Source: Lutibacter sp. UBA4458 (lineage in GTDB: Bacteria; Bacteroidota; Bacteroidia; Flavobacteriales; Flavobacteriaceae). Taken from it: a DNA stretch of 17,397 nt. A program made the position numbers and the translations under genes. This document shows, piece after piece, positions 1 to 7,135 of this stretch. The stretch is from positions 2,183 to 19,579 of the forward strand of contig DGOU01000031.1 in NCBI GenBank assembly GCA_002390165.1, read 5' to 3'. Numbering within the stretch: the first letter of the stretch is position 1; every line of letters begins with the position of its first letter. The notes under the pieces were generated by a model. It was not told where the DNA came from. It did no database searches and saw only the letters and a program-made list of their open reading frames with translations.

Positions 1-97
1 GAACATTACTGTTTATTGAGTATTGACTTATAGCTAGTTATAGTGATATATTTACCGAAAGAAAAAGAAAGTCCCCAAATGGTGATTGGGAAAATTG

Positions 98-135
98 CTA
101 AAACCCCATAATTAAACTAAAACCCCACAATTAAA
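98..135. repeat. 19-bp tandem duplication, two copies
   Basis: Two head-to-tail copies of a 19-base unit lie at 98-116 (CTAAAACCCCATAATTAAA) and 117-135, differing only at the twelfth base (T at 109, C at 128). The run of four C in each copy stands out against the AT-rich surroundings. No gene covers it. It may be a simple replication-slippage duplication or a pair of binding sites; the sequence does not decide between these. Confidence 0.85.
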
Positions 136-222
136 AATCTGTTTTCATCCGTTTGTTTATTTATAAAAAACAGATAGGATGTTTAAAAAGCCTTATGCAA
201 GTATAATAGTTAAATTACTTGT

Positions 223-245
223 TTAAAGGAAAGTTTAACCTTTAA
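223..245. repeat. Short inverted repeat before the small ORF
   Basis: TTAAAGG at 223-229 pairs perfectly with CCTTTAA at 239-245 around a 9-base spacer. It ends 10 bases before the ATG of the possible miniprotein at 256. It could be an operator or a weak RNA hairpin. Seven mostly A/T pairs can occur by chance in DNA of this composition. Confidence 0.35.
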
Positions 246-255
246 TCTGTTTAAT

Positions 256-384
256 ATGTTATATCAAATTAAAAAAGAAAAAATATATAACCTTAAAGTT
301 GTGGCTATAGTAACTACCGTAATGCTGTTCGTTCTCTTAAATTTTATTTTTTTGAGCTGGTTGTTATTTAGGGTTTTAGTTTAA
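256..384 (+). CDS. Possible 42-aa single-span membrane miniprotein
   Basis: An ATG at 256 opens 42 codons ending in TAA at 382-384. The predicted peptide has a lysine-rich amphipathic start (about residues 6-14, with KKEK) followed by a hydrophobic stretch of about 25 residues (15-38) rich in V, L, F and I, with Trp near its end and Arg39 after it. This is the layout of a small single-pass inner-membrane protein. I recognise no family. There is no clear promoter box or ribosome site, though a short inverted repeat lies just upstream and a strong terminator (493-520) lies 109 bases downstream, so some + strand transcript probably ends there. In AT-rich DNA a hydrophobic ORF of this length can be chance. 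Confidence 0.3.
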   Translation: MLYQIKKEKIYNLKVVAIVTTVMLFVLLNFIFLSWLLFRVLV

Positions 385-492
385 TAAATGGTAAATGAAA
401 TGCAAGAGTAATATTATTTGAATTAAAGGTGATGATTCAATATTAATTACTAGGTAATTATATGCTATTAAGGAAAACTCACCAGAGGAATT

Positions 493-520
493 AAAAACAC
501 GATAATTTTATCGTGTTTTT
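493..520 (+). terminator. Rho-independent terminator hairpin
   Basis: A perfect 13-bp inverted repeat has arms AAAAACACGATAA (493-505) and TTATCGTGTTTTT (508-520), with further T after it. The A- and T-rich flanks make it usable in both directions. On the + strand it would end whatever transcript crosses 1-490 and would insulate the ABC transporter gene at 587. Confidence 0.8.
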
Positions 521-560
521 TTATGCGTTTCATTAAATAATTCTAAAATTCTTTTTTTGT

Positions 561-568
561 TACCTTGC
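561..568 (+). promoter_or_regulatory. Promoter -7 box for the ABC transporter gene
   Basis: TACCTTGC lies 18 bases before the ATG at 587 and resembles the Bacteroidota -7 box TAnnTTTG with one change. It follows a T-rich run and the terminator at 493-520, so a separate transcript starting near 575 with a very short leader is likely. No convincing TTG -33 element is visible at the usual distance. Confidence 0.45.
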
Positions 569-586
569 AATTTCAAAATTTACTAA

Positions 587-2329
587 ATGACAACTAAAAA
601 AAATAAAGTAACTATAGCACAAGCCTTTAAAACTTTTATTTGGCCAAGACGAGGTATTATTATAATTGGGCTTATTTTAATTATTATTAGCCGTTTAGCT
701 GGTTTGGTGTTACCAGGAGCTAGCAAATATTTAATAGATAATGTTATAGTAAATAAAAATTTTCATCAACTAAAACTGTTATTGTTGGTGGTGGTTGCAG
801 CTATTGTGGTACAGTCTGTTACCTCTTTTTTACTAACTAGATTATTAAGTGTAGAAGCTCAATATTTAATATCTAAACTTCGTGTTCAGGTGCAAAAACA
901 AATATTATCCTTACCAATTAGCTATTTTGATAACAATAAATCAGGAGCCTTGGTTTCACGTATAATGACGGATGTTGAAGGAGTTAGAAATTTAATAGGA
1001 ACGGGTTTAGTGCAACTTATTGGTGGAACTTTAACCTCTGTGGTTTCTTTAATTTTATTAATTAAAATTAGCCCGATAATGACTTTATATGTTTTAGTAC
1101 CTGTCAGTATTTTTGCAGTTATCGCCCTTAAAGCATTTGGGTATATTCGTCCTATTTTTAAAAAAAGAGCCATAATTAATGCCGAAGTAACTGGTAGATT
1201 AACAGAAACTTTAAGTGGTGTTAGAGTAATAAAAGGATTTAATGCTGAAAATCAAGAAATAAAAACCTTTGAAAAAGGAGTAGAAAAATTATTTTTAAAT
1301 GTTAAAAAAAGTCTTACTTCTACAGCATTATTAACAAGTTCTTCCACGCTTTTATTAGGTTTGGCAACTGCTGGAATTATGGGAATGGGTGGCTATTTTA
1401 TAATTGGAGGCACTATGACTTTTGGAGATTTTTTAGCATTTACCTTGTACTTGGGTTTTATGATTGCTCCAATTGTACAAATGAGTAATATAGGAAGCCA
1501 ATTAACCGAATCGTTTGCAGGATTGGACAGAACTGAAGAAATTATGAATATGACTCCAGAAGACGATCCGCTAGTTAGAAACATTAAACTTTCTGAAATT
1601 AAAGGAAATATAATATTTGATAATGTTAATTTTTCTTATGAAAAAGGAACAGAAGTATTGCATAATATTTCTTTTGAAGCAAAAGCAGGAAATGTAATTG
1701 CTTTAGTAGGCTCTTCGGGCTCGGGAAAATCAACTATTGCGGGTTTAGCAGCAACGTTTTTAAACCCAACTTCTGGAAAAATTACCATAGATGGAACAAA
1801 CTTATCCAAAGTTTCTTTAAATAATTATCGAAAAAATTTAGGGGTTGTTTTACAAGATGAATTTTTATTTGAAGGAACTATTAAAGAAAATATTTTATTC
1901 TCAAAAGCAGATGCAACCCAAGAAGAACTTCAAAAAGCAGTAGAAGCATCTTATGTAAATGAATTTACCGATAGATTTGAAAAAGGATTAGAAACCGTAA
2001 TTGGAGAGCGTGGAGTAAAACTATCTGGAGGGCAACGCCAGCGAATTGCTATTGCTCGAGCTATTTTGGCAAATCCAAAAATTATAATTTTAGATGAAGC
2101 CACTTCTAATTTAGATACCGAAAGCGAAACCTATATTCAAAAAAGTTTACAGAAATTAATTACAGGACGAACCACTTTTGTAATTGCGCATAGGTTAAGT
2201 ACCATTCGTCAGGCAAATCAAATATTAGTTATTGAACAAGGAAAAATAGCAGAACAAGGAACACACGAAGAGTTGATTAGTAAAAAAGGCAGATATTTTG
2301 ATTTATACACCTACCAAGCAAGAATTTAA
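587..2329 (+). CDS. Half-size ABC exporter, permease fused to ATPase (MsbA-like)
   Basis: This 580-residue protein is a complete type IV ABC exporter half-transporter that should work as a homodimer in the inner membrane. Residues about 20-305 form the six-helix transmembrane domain. The ATPase domain (about 340-575) has every key motif: Walker A GSSGSGKST at 375-383, Q-loop Gln423, signature LSGGQ at 479-483, Walker B ending in Asp503-Glu504, D-loop SNLD at 507-510 and switch His535. Length and layout match the MsbA/LmrA group, which exports lipids or hydrophobic compounds. The substrate cannot be read from the sequence, and no partner gene or periplasmic adaptor lies nearby. It is preceded by a terminator and its own -7-like box, so it is probably a single-gene unit. 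The call as an ABC exporter is certain; the substrate is open. Confidence 0.95.
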   Translation: MTTKKNKVTIAQAFKTFIWPRRGIIIIGLILIIISRLAGLVLPGASKYLIDNVIVNKNFHQLKLLLLVVVAAIVVQSVTSFLLTRLLSVEAQYLISKLRVQVQKQILSLPISYFDNNKSGALVSRIMTDVEGVRNLIGTGLVQLIGGTLTSVVSLILLIKISPIMTLYVLVPVSIFAVIALKAFGYIRPIFKKRAIINAEVTGRLTETLSGVRVIKGFNAENQEIKTFEKGVEKLFLNVKKSLTSTALLTSSSTLLLGLATAGIMGMGGYFIIGGTMTFGDFLAFTLYLGFMIAPIVQMSNIGSQLTESFAGLDRTEEIMNMTPEDDPLVRNIKLSEIKGNIIFDNVNFSYEKGTEVLHNISFEAKAGNVIALVGSSGSGKSTIAGLAATFLNPTSGKITIDGTNLSKVSLNNYRKNLGVVLQDEFLFEGTIKENILFSKADATQEELQKAVEASYVNEFTDRFEKGLETVIGERGVKLSGGQRQRIAIARAILANPKIIILDEATSNLDTESETYIQKSLQKLITGRTTFVIAHRLSTIRQANQILVIEQGKIAEQGTHEELISKKGRYFDLYTYQARI

Positions 2330-2403
2330 TTCCTTTAATAAAACTTTAACGTTTTATATTTAGGGAAATTAGTCCTTTCTTCGACATAATTATAATTATT
2401 GTT

Positions 2404-2411
2404 TAAATTTG
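2404..2411 (+). promoter_or_regulatory. Promoter -7 box for dsbD
   Basis: TAAATTTG fits the Bacteroidota -7 consensus TAnnTTTG exactly. It would start a transcript near 2418, about 24 bases before the ATG at 2442. The box overlaps an in-frame TTG at 2409, which argues against that TTG as the start codon. A TTCG at 2380-2383 could be a degenerate -33 element with a 20-base spacer. Confidence 0.5.
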
Positions 2412-2441
2412 AATCCACTTATTTTCTATTATATCGATAAC

Positions 2442-4424
2442 ATGAAAAAATATATCTTTCTATTACTTTTTACTGCGTTTAGTATTTCTGCTTTCAGTCA
2501 AATTTTTAAGCCGGTAAAATGGACTACTTCCACAGAAAAAATATCCGATACAGAATATAATTTAGTAATAAAAGCAACCATTGATAAAAATTGGCATTTG
2601 TATTCTCAAAATGTTCCTGAGGATGGACCAATTCCAACGGCATTTACGTTTACTAAAACCTCAGATTTTGAATTAATAGGAAAACCTTCTGAAGAAAAAG
2701 GACATACTGTGGATGATAAAGTGTTTAATATGAAAATTAAATTCTTTGAAAATGAAGCAACATTTAAGCAAAAAATAAAAATAACTTCTAATAAGGATAT
2801 TAAAATTACAGGTGAAGTAGAATTTATGACTTGTGATGATACTACTTGTTTACCACCAACGTATGTAGATTTAAATTTTAACATTTCTCCTAATAGTTCT
2901 GCTGTAGTTGCAAAAACAGCTGTTACAGATACGCCTGCAAAAACAACTGTAAAATCTACTTCAAAAAAACCAAAAAAACCAAAGAAAGATAAAACCTTGT
3001 TAAGCATATTTTTAATTGCGTTTTTCTCTGGGTTTGCAGCATTGCTTACACCTTGTGTTTTTCCAATGATTCCGATGACGGTGAGTTATTTCACTAAACA
3101 AAGTAAGTCTAAGGCAGCAGGTATAAAAAATGCGATTATTTACGGAATTTCCATTGTAATAATTTATGTTTTATTAGGAACCATAGTTAGTGCAATTTTT
3201 GGAGCCGATGCATTAAATGCGTTATCGACTAATGTTTGGTTTAACGTGCTGTTTTTCTTGTTATTGGTAGTTTTTGCAGTTTCTTTTTTAGGTGCTTTTG
3301 AAATTGTATTACCAAGCTCTTGGGGAACAAAAATAGATTCAGAAGCAGATAAAGGAGGTGTTTTTGGCATCTTTTTTATGGCATTAGCCTTGGCAATTGT
3401 ATCTTTTTCATGTACAGGTCCAATTGTTGGAACTTTATTAGTGCAAGCTGCTGCAGGTGGAAACCAAATTGGACCAATAGTTGGCATGCTCGGTTTTTCG
3501 TTGGCATTAGCAATACCTTTTGCGTTATTTGCAGCATTTCCAGGATGGTTGCATTCGCTACCAAAATCTGGTGGATGGTTGAACACCGTAAAAGTAGTGT
3601 TAGGATTTTTAGAACTGGCTTTAGCTTTTAAATTTTTATCCAATGCCGATTTAGTTTTGGATTTACACTGGTTTGAACGCGAAGTTTTTATTGCAATTTG
3701 GATTGCCATTTTTGGAACTTTAACCTTCTATCTTTTTGGGAAAATACAGTTACCGCACGATTCTCCAAATAATCACATTTCTGTAGGAAGATTAAGTTTA
3801 GGCTTGTTAACTTTAACGTTTACTATTTATATGATTCCAGGGTTATGGGGAGCACCTTTAAATTTAATTAGTGCTTTTCCACCACCACAACATTATAGTG
3901 AATCGCCTTATGGCGTTGGTTTTTCTAAATTAGGAAATGCTAATGCACAAATTAACCATTCTGAGTTGCCAGATGGAGCGCATTTAATGGCTCCTTTTGA
4001 TATATTAACCTTTAACGATTACGATAAAGGTTTGGCTTATGCAAAAAAAGTAAATAAGCCTGTAATGCTTGATTTTACGGGAAAAGCTTGTGTAAATTGT
4101 AGAAAAATGGAACAGAATGTTTGGGTAAAAGATAGAGTGTTATTCATTCTTAAAAACAAAGTAGTTCTTATTTCATTATATGTAGATGATAAAAGAAAAC
4201 TGCCCGAAGGAGAAGAAGTTAATTCTAAACTAAATCCTGATAAAAAATTACGATATATTGGACAAAAATGGAGCGAAATGGAAACCATAAAATATGGCAC
4301 AAATGCGCAACCTTTTTATGTGTTAATTAATCAAAATGAAGAAAATTTAAACGATCCTGTTGGCTACACGCCAGATGTGGATGAATTTCTTAATTGGCTT
4401 AAGGATGGCATTTCAAAATATTAA
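2442..4424 (+). CDS. dsbD: Thiol:disulfide interchange protein DsbD (transmembrane disulfide reductase)
   Basis: DsbD passes electrons from cytoplasmic thioredoxin across the inner membrane to periplasmic thiol partners. I start it at ATG 2442, giving 660 residues, because that Met begins a classic signal peptide ([10 protein letters not shown], ending SAFSQ) and the promoter box overlaps the upstream in-frame TTG. Residues about 20-150 are the periplasmic alpha domain with Cys131 and Cys136. A lysine-rich linker (about 175-185) leads to eight membrane spans carrying the redox pair Cys205 (in TPCVFP) and Cys324 (in SFSCTGP). The C-terminal thioredoxin-like domain has the CVNC motif at 550-553. 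All three cysteine pairs of a full DsbD are therefore present. No cytochrome c maturation gene is adjacent, so which partner it reduces is unknown. It stands alone between two intergenic gaps of about 80-110 bases. Confidence 0.93.
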   Translation: MKKYIFLLLFTAFSISAFSQIFKPVKWTTSTEKISDTEYNLVIKATIDKNWHLYSQNVPEDGPIPTAFTFTKTSDFELIGKPSEEKGHTVDDKVFNMKIKFFENEATFKQKIKITSNKDIKITGEVEFMTCDDTTCLPPTYVDLNFNISPNSSAVVAKTAVTDTPAKTTVKSTSKKPKKPKKDKTLLSIFLIAFFSGFAALLTPCVFPMIPMTVSYFTKQSKSKAAGIKNAIIYGISIVIIYVLLGTIVSAIFGADALNALSTNVWFNVLFFLLLVVFAVSFLGAFEIVLPSSWGTKIDSEADKGGVFGIFFMALALAIVSFSCTGPIVGTLLVQAAAGGNQIGPIVGMLGFSLALAIPFALFAAFPGWLHSLPKSGGWLNTVKVVLGFLELALAFKFLSNADLVLDLHWFEREVFIAIWIAIFGTLTFYLFGKIQLPHDSPNNHISVGRLSLGLLTLTFTIYMIPGLWGAPLNLISAFPPPQHYSESPYGVGFSKLGNANAQINHSELPDGAHLMAPFDILTFNDYDKGLAYAKKVNKPVMLDFTGKACVNCRKMEQNVWVKDRVLFILKNKVVLISLYVDDKRKLPEGEEVNSKLNPDKKLRYIGQKWSEMETIKYGTNAQPFYVLINQNEENLNDPVGYTPDVDEFLNWLKDGISKY

Positions 4425-4450
4425 TTAGTAATAATTATAGCATAAATTGT

Positions 4451-4471
4451 TATCTTGGTTTACTAAATTTG
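4451..4471 (+). promoter_or_regulatory. Two overlapping promoter-like -7 boxes
   Basis: TATCTTGG (4451-4458) and TAAATTTG (4464-4471) both resemble the Bacteroidota -7 box; the second fits TAnnTTTG exactly. They lie 33-54 bases before the class V enzyme start at 4505. No clear TTG -33 element is at the right distance from either, so which one works, if any, is uncertain. Confidence 0.35.
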
Positions 4472-4504
4472 TGTGTTTTATAAGGTTTAAAAAAGTGATG
4501 TAGC

Positions 4505-6019
4505 ATGAGTGATATTTCAAAGTCAAATTTCAAAAATAATACCGAAACAAATCCGTCGGTTTTAGAAATTTATTTTCAAAAATTTAGGGAAAATATTGTT
4601 GGAAACGGTCAAACCTTTTCATCACCTTTTGGAGAAAAAGAAATTATTTATACCGATTGGACTGCCAGCGGAAGAATGTATAGACCAATTGAAGAAAAAA
4701 TGGTAAATACTTTTGGTCCGTTTGTTGCTAATACGCATACCGAAACTTCTACAACCGGTTCGGTAATGACTTCAGCATATCATAAAGCAAGAAATATTAT
4801 TAAACAACATGTTAACGCTAGTAATGAAGATGTTTTAATAACCAGCGGAACAGGAATGACAGGTGTAATTAATAAGTTTCAACGAATTTTAGGATTAAAA
4901 GTTTCTGAAAATTTAAAAGAATATACCAAAATACCTGACGATTTAAAGCCTATTGTATTTATATCGCATATGGAACATCATTCTAATCAAACTTCTTGGT
5001 TAGAAACTATTGCAGATGTTGAAATTATCCCTTGTCAAGATAATGGATTATTTTGTTTCAAAAGTTTTAAAAAACTATTAGAAAAATATAAAAATAGACC
5101 TATAAAAATAGCTTCTGTTACAGCTTGTTCAAATGTTACAGGAATAAGAACAGAATATCATAAAATAGCAAAAATAGTGCATGAATTTGGCGGGCTTTGT
5201 TTTGTTGATTTTGCTTGTTCGGCTCCGTATGTGAAAATTGATATGCATCCGAAAGAAAAGGAAACTTATTTAGATGCTATTTTCTTTTCTCCTCATAAAT
5301 TTTTAGGCGGACCAGGAACTTCAGGCGTGTTATTATTTAATAAAAAATTATATAAAAATATGGTCCCTGATAATCCGGGAGGTGGTACCGTAATGTACAC
5401 TAACCCATGGGGAGAACATGATTATATTGATGATATTGAAACTCGCGAAGATGGCGGTACTCCAGGATTTTTACAAGCGATAAAAGTTGCTTTGGCCATT
5501 CAGCTAAAAGAACAAATGAGTGTAGATAAAATTTTGGAGAGAGAGCATGAAATAAATGAAATGGTATTTAAAAAACTTAATAAAATTCCAAATCTCACCA
5601 TTTTAGCAAAACAACATACTAATAGATTAGGTATTTTCTCCTTTTTTGTTGAAAATGCTCATTTTAACTTAATTGTAAAATTACTGAATGATAAATTTGG
5701 GATTCAAACTCGCGGAGGTTGTTCATGTGCAGGAACTTACGGGCATTATTTATTGCATTTAGATCAGCAAACATCAAAAGGAATTGAAAATCAAATAAGT
5801 GAAGGTTGTTTAATTGAACGGCCAGGATGGGTACGTATGTCTATTCACCCAACCATAACCAATAAAGAAATTCTGTTTGTTTGCAATAGCATTAAACAAG
5901 TTGCTGAGAATTTTGAAGAATGGGGAAAAGATTATGAATACGATGCTATAAAAAATGAATTTACTTATAAATTTGATAAACAAGTAGAAAAAGAACTTGT
6001 TAATAATTGGTTTAAATAA
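4505..6019 (+). CDS. Class V aminotransferase-fold PLP enzyme (cysteine desulfurase-like)
   Basis: This 504-residue protein belongs to the class V aminotransferase (fold type I) PLP enzymes that include SufS-type cysteine desulfurases and selenocysteine lyases. The PLP lysine is Lys265, after His264 in a SPHKFLGGPGTSG context. The cofactor site also shows SGTGMTG at 114-120, His158-His159 (MEHHSN) and Asp235 (VDFACSAP). Near the C-terminus RGGCSCAG (403-410) aligns with the SufS loop RxGxxCA, so Cys408 matches the persulfide-forming cysteine and Cys406 is an extra one two residues before it. The protein is roughly 100 residues longer than typical SufS, and no sufB, sufC, sufD, sufE or iscU lies nearby. 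That makes Fe-S assembly less likely than a separate desulfurase, lyase or related role. Fold and cofactor are secure; substrate is not. Confidence 0.85.
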   Translation: MSDISKSNFKNNTETNPSVLEIYFQKFRENIVGNGQTFSSPFGEKEIIYTDWTASGRMYRPIEEKMVNTFGPFVANTHTETSTTGSVMTSAYHKARNIIKQHVNASNEDVLITSGTGMTGVINKFQRILGLKVSENLKEYTKIPDDLKPIVFISHMEHHSNQTSWLETIADVEIIPCQDNGLFCFKSFKKLLEKYKNRPIKIASVTACSNVTGIRTEYHKIAKIVHEFGGLCFVDFACSAPYVKIDMHPKEKETYLDAIFFSPHKFLGGPGTSGVLLFNKKLYKNMVPDNPGGGTVMYTNPWGEHDYIDDIETREDGGTPGFLQAIKVALAIQLKEQMSVDKILEREHEINEMVFKKLNKIPNLTILAKQHTNRLGIFSFFVENAHFNLIVKLLNDKFGIQTRGGCSCAGTYGHYLLHLDQQTSKGIENQISEGCLIERPGWVRMSIHPTITNKEILFVCNSIKQVAENFEEWGKDYEYDAIKNEFTYKFDKQVEKELVNNWFK

Positions 6020-6043
6020 CAACTTTTATCCTATTTCTTTTTA

Positions 6044-6051
6044 TATATTTG
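6044..6051 (+). promoter_or_regulatory. Promoter -7 box for the HupE/UreJ gene
   Basis: TATATTTG matches TAnnTTTG exactly and lies 22 bases before the ATG at 6074, the short-leader spacing seen at other genes here. No TTG -33 element is visible at 17-23 bases upstream. Confidence 0.4.
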
Positions 6052-6073
6052 GGTTTGAAATTTTAAAAAATAT

Positions 6074-6658
6074 ATGGATAATTTTATTTTCTTCGTTAAA
6101 CAAGGATTATTTCACGTTTTAGATTGGAATGCCTATGATCATATTCTATTTTTAATTGCCTTAACGGTAGTTTATGATTTTAAAAACATTAAAAAAGTAA
6201 TTTGGTTAATTACTGCATTTACTATTGGTCATACATTAACGTTAATTTTATCTTCTTACCATGTAATTTCGGTAAGCACAAAATGGGTAGAATTTTTAAT
6301 AGCGATGACTATTTTAATAACGGCTTTAGTTAATATTTTTTATGTTAAAAACACCACAAAGCAAACTAAAACCAATATAAATTTAGTGTTTGCTTTGTTT
6401 TTTGGATTAATTCACGGACTTGGATTTTCAGGATATTTTAAAATGTTAATAGGAAGTGCACACAGTAAATTAATTCCATTACTAGAATTTGCTTTGGGTA
6501 TTGAAATGGCTCAAATAGTTATTGTAATTATTGTACTTATTTTTGGTTTTATTTTTCAATCTATTTTTCGTTTTTCAAAAAGAGATTGGATATTAGTAAT
6601 TTCATCTATTGTAATAGGAGTTGTTTTACCAATTTTAAAAAGAAATATTTTTTGGTAA
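6074..6658 (+). CDS. HupE/UreJ family membrane protein
   Basis: This 194-residue integral membrane protein has about six hydrophobic spans and the conserved polar motifs of the HupE/UreJ family. These are His14 and Asp22-His23 in the first segment (DHILFL), FTIGHTLTL around His53, GLIHGLGFSG around His114, and Glu144 in LGIEMAQ. Such buried His, Asp and Glu residues are thought to carry nickel or cobalt ions in relatives linked to hydrogenases or urease. No hydrogenase, urease or nickel regulator gene is in this window, so the substrate here is open. It is followed 54 bases later by the dCMP-deaminase-like gene; the two may be co-transcribed, though a degenerate -7 box (TACATTCG, 6689-6696) sits between them. 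Confidence 0.82.
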   Translation: MDNFIFFVKQGLFHVLDWNAYDHILFLIALTVVYDFKNIKKVIWLITAFTIGHTLTLILSSYHVISVSTKWVEFLIAMTILITALVNIFYVKNTTKQTKTNINLVFALFFGLIHGLGFSGYFKMLIGSAHSKLIPLLEFALGIEMAQIVIVIIVLIFGFIFQSIFRFSKRDWILVISSIVIGVVLPILKRNIFW

Positions 6659-6712
6659 TTTTTAACTTTTAAAATATAAGTTTCTTAGTACATTCGTAAT
6701 TCTGAAATAAAA

Positions 6713-7135
6713 ATGAATAAAAAACTTCTAAAATACGATACCGCATATATGAGAATGGCTTTTGAATGGGCTAAATTATCATTTTGTGAGCGCAAAAAAG
6801 TGGGAGCTTTAATTGTAAAAGACCGAATGATTATTTCAGATGGTTTTAACGGAACGCCAACAGGATTTGAAAATAATTGTGAAGAAGCTGAAAAAACAAA
6901 ATGGTATGTTTTACATGCTGAAGCAAATGCCATATTAAAAGTTGCTTCTTCAACACAATCTTGTAGAAATTCTACGTTATATATAACCATGTCTCCTTGT
7001 AAGGAATGTAGTAAATTAATTCACCAATCAGGAATTAAAAGGGTAGTTTATGCTAAGACATATAAAGACACTTCTGGTCTTGATTTTTTAGAAAAAGCAG
7101 GTGTGGAAATCACACATCTTAAAAATTTAAAATGA
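6713..7135 (+). CDS. dCMP deaminase family protein (zinc cytidine/deoxycytidylate deaminase fold)
   Basis: This 140-residue protein has the zinc deaminase signature: His68-Ala-Glu70 (HAEANAI), where His binds zinc and Glu shuttles protons, and Pro95-Cys96-x-x-Cys99 (SPCKEC), which supplies the other two zinc ligands. The N-terminal block with VGALIVKD and a GFNGTPTGF loop (44-52) is typical of deoxycytidylate deaminases, which turn dCMP into dUMP for thymidylate synthesis. ComEB of Bacillus is in the same family and has similar length, so the sequence alone does not prove nucleotide specificity. The stop codon overlaps the ATG of the S41 protease gene (ATGA at 7132-7135), so the two genes are probably translationally coupled although their roles seem unrelated. 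Confidence 0.88.
   Translation: MNKKLLKYDTAYMRMAFEWAKLSFCERKKVGALIVKDRMIISDGFNGTPTGFENNCEEAEKTKWYVLHAEANAILKVASSTQSCRNSTLYITMSPCKECSKLIHQSGIKRVVYAKTYKDTSGLDFLEKAGVEITHLKNLK

Larger units (their letters stand above)
1..586. other. Left intergenic region, no recognised gene
   Basis: These bases hold no gene I can name. They contain a 19-bp tandem duplication, a 7-bp inverted repeat, one possible small membrane ORF and, at the right end, a strong terminator followed by a promoter-like box for the ABC transporter. A further small palindrome, TAATTAC-TAG-GTAATTA, sits at 444-460. The transcript that ends at 493-520 is unidentified: it could be the small ORF, an RNA, or readthrough from a gene left of the window. 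Confidence 0.6.

Noticed and set aside
1..33. Possible C-terminus of an upstream gene reading to TAG at 31-33
   Set aside because: Only ten codons are visible and other frames also close quickly, so nothing supports one frame over another.
421..490. Possible tRNA or tmRNA tail (GATTCAA followed later by CACCAG)
   Set aside because: No cloverleaf or acceptor stem can be folded around these motifs and no anticodon arm is visible.
2338..2357. Possible terminator after the ABC transporter gene (ATAAAAC/GTTTTAT)
   Set aside because: The 7-bp stem has a single G-C pair and no T-tract follows; such hairpins are expected by chance in this DNA.
2606..3007. - strand open frame (133 codons) opposite the DsbD alpha domain
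   Set aside because: Antisense shadow of a well-supported domain, with no promoter or recognisable family.
3164..3709. Long - strand open frame (181 codons) opposite dsbD
   Set aside because: It lies wholly antisense to the DsbD membrane domain and its low-complexity Ala/Asn/Lys composition is the mirror of hydrophobic codons; dsbD is supported by clear motifs.
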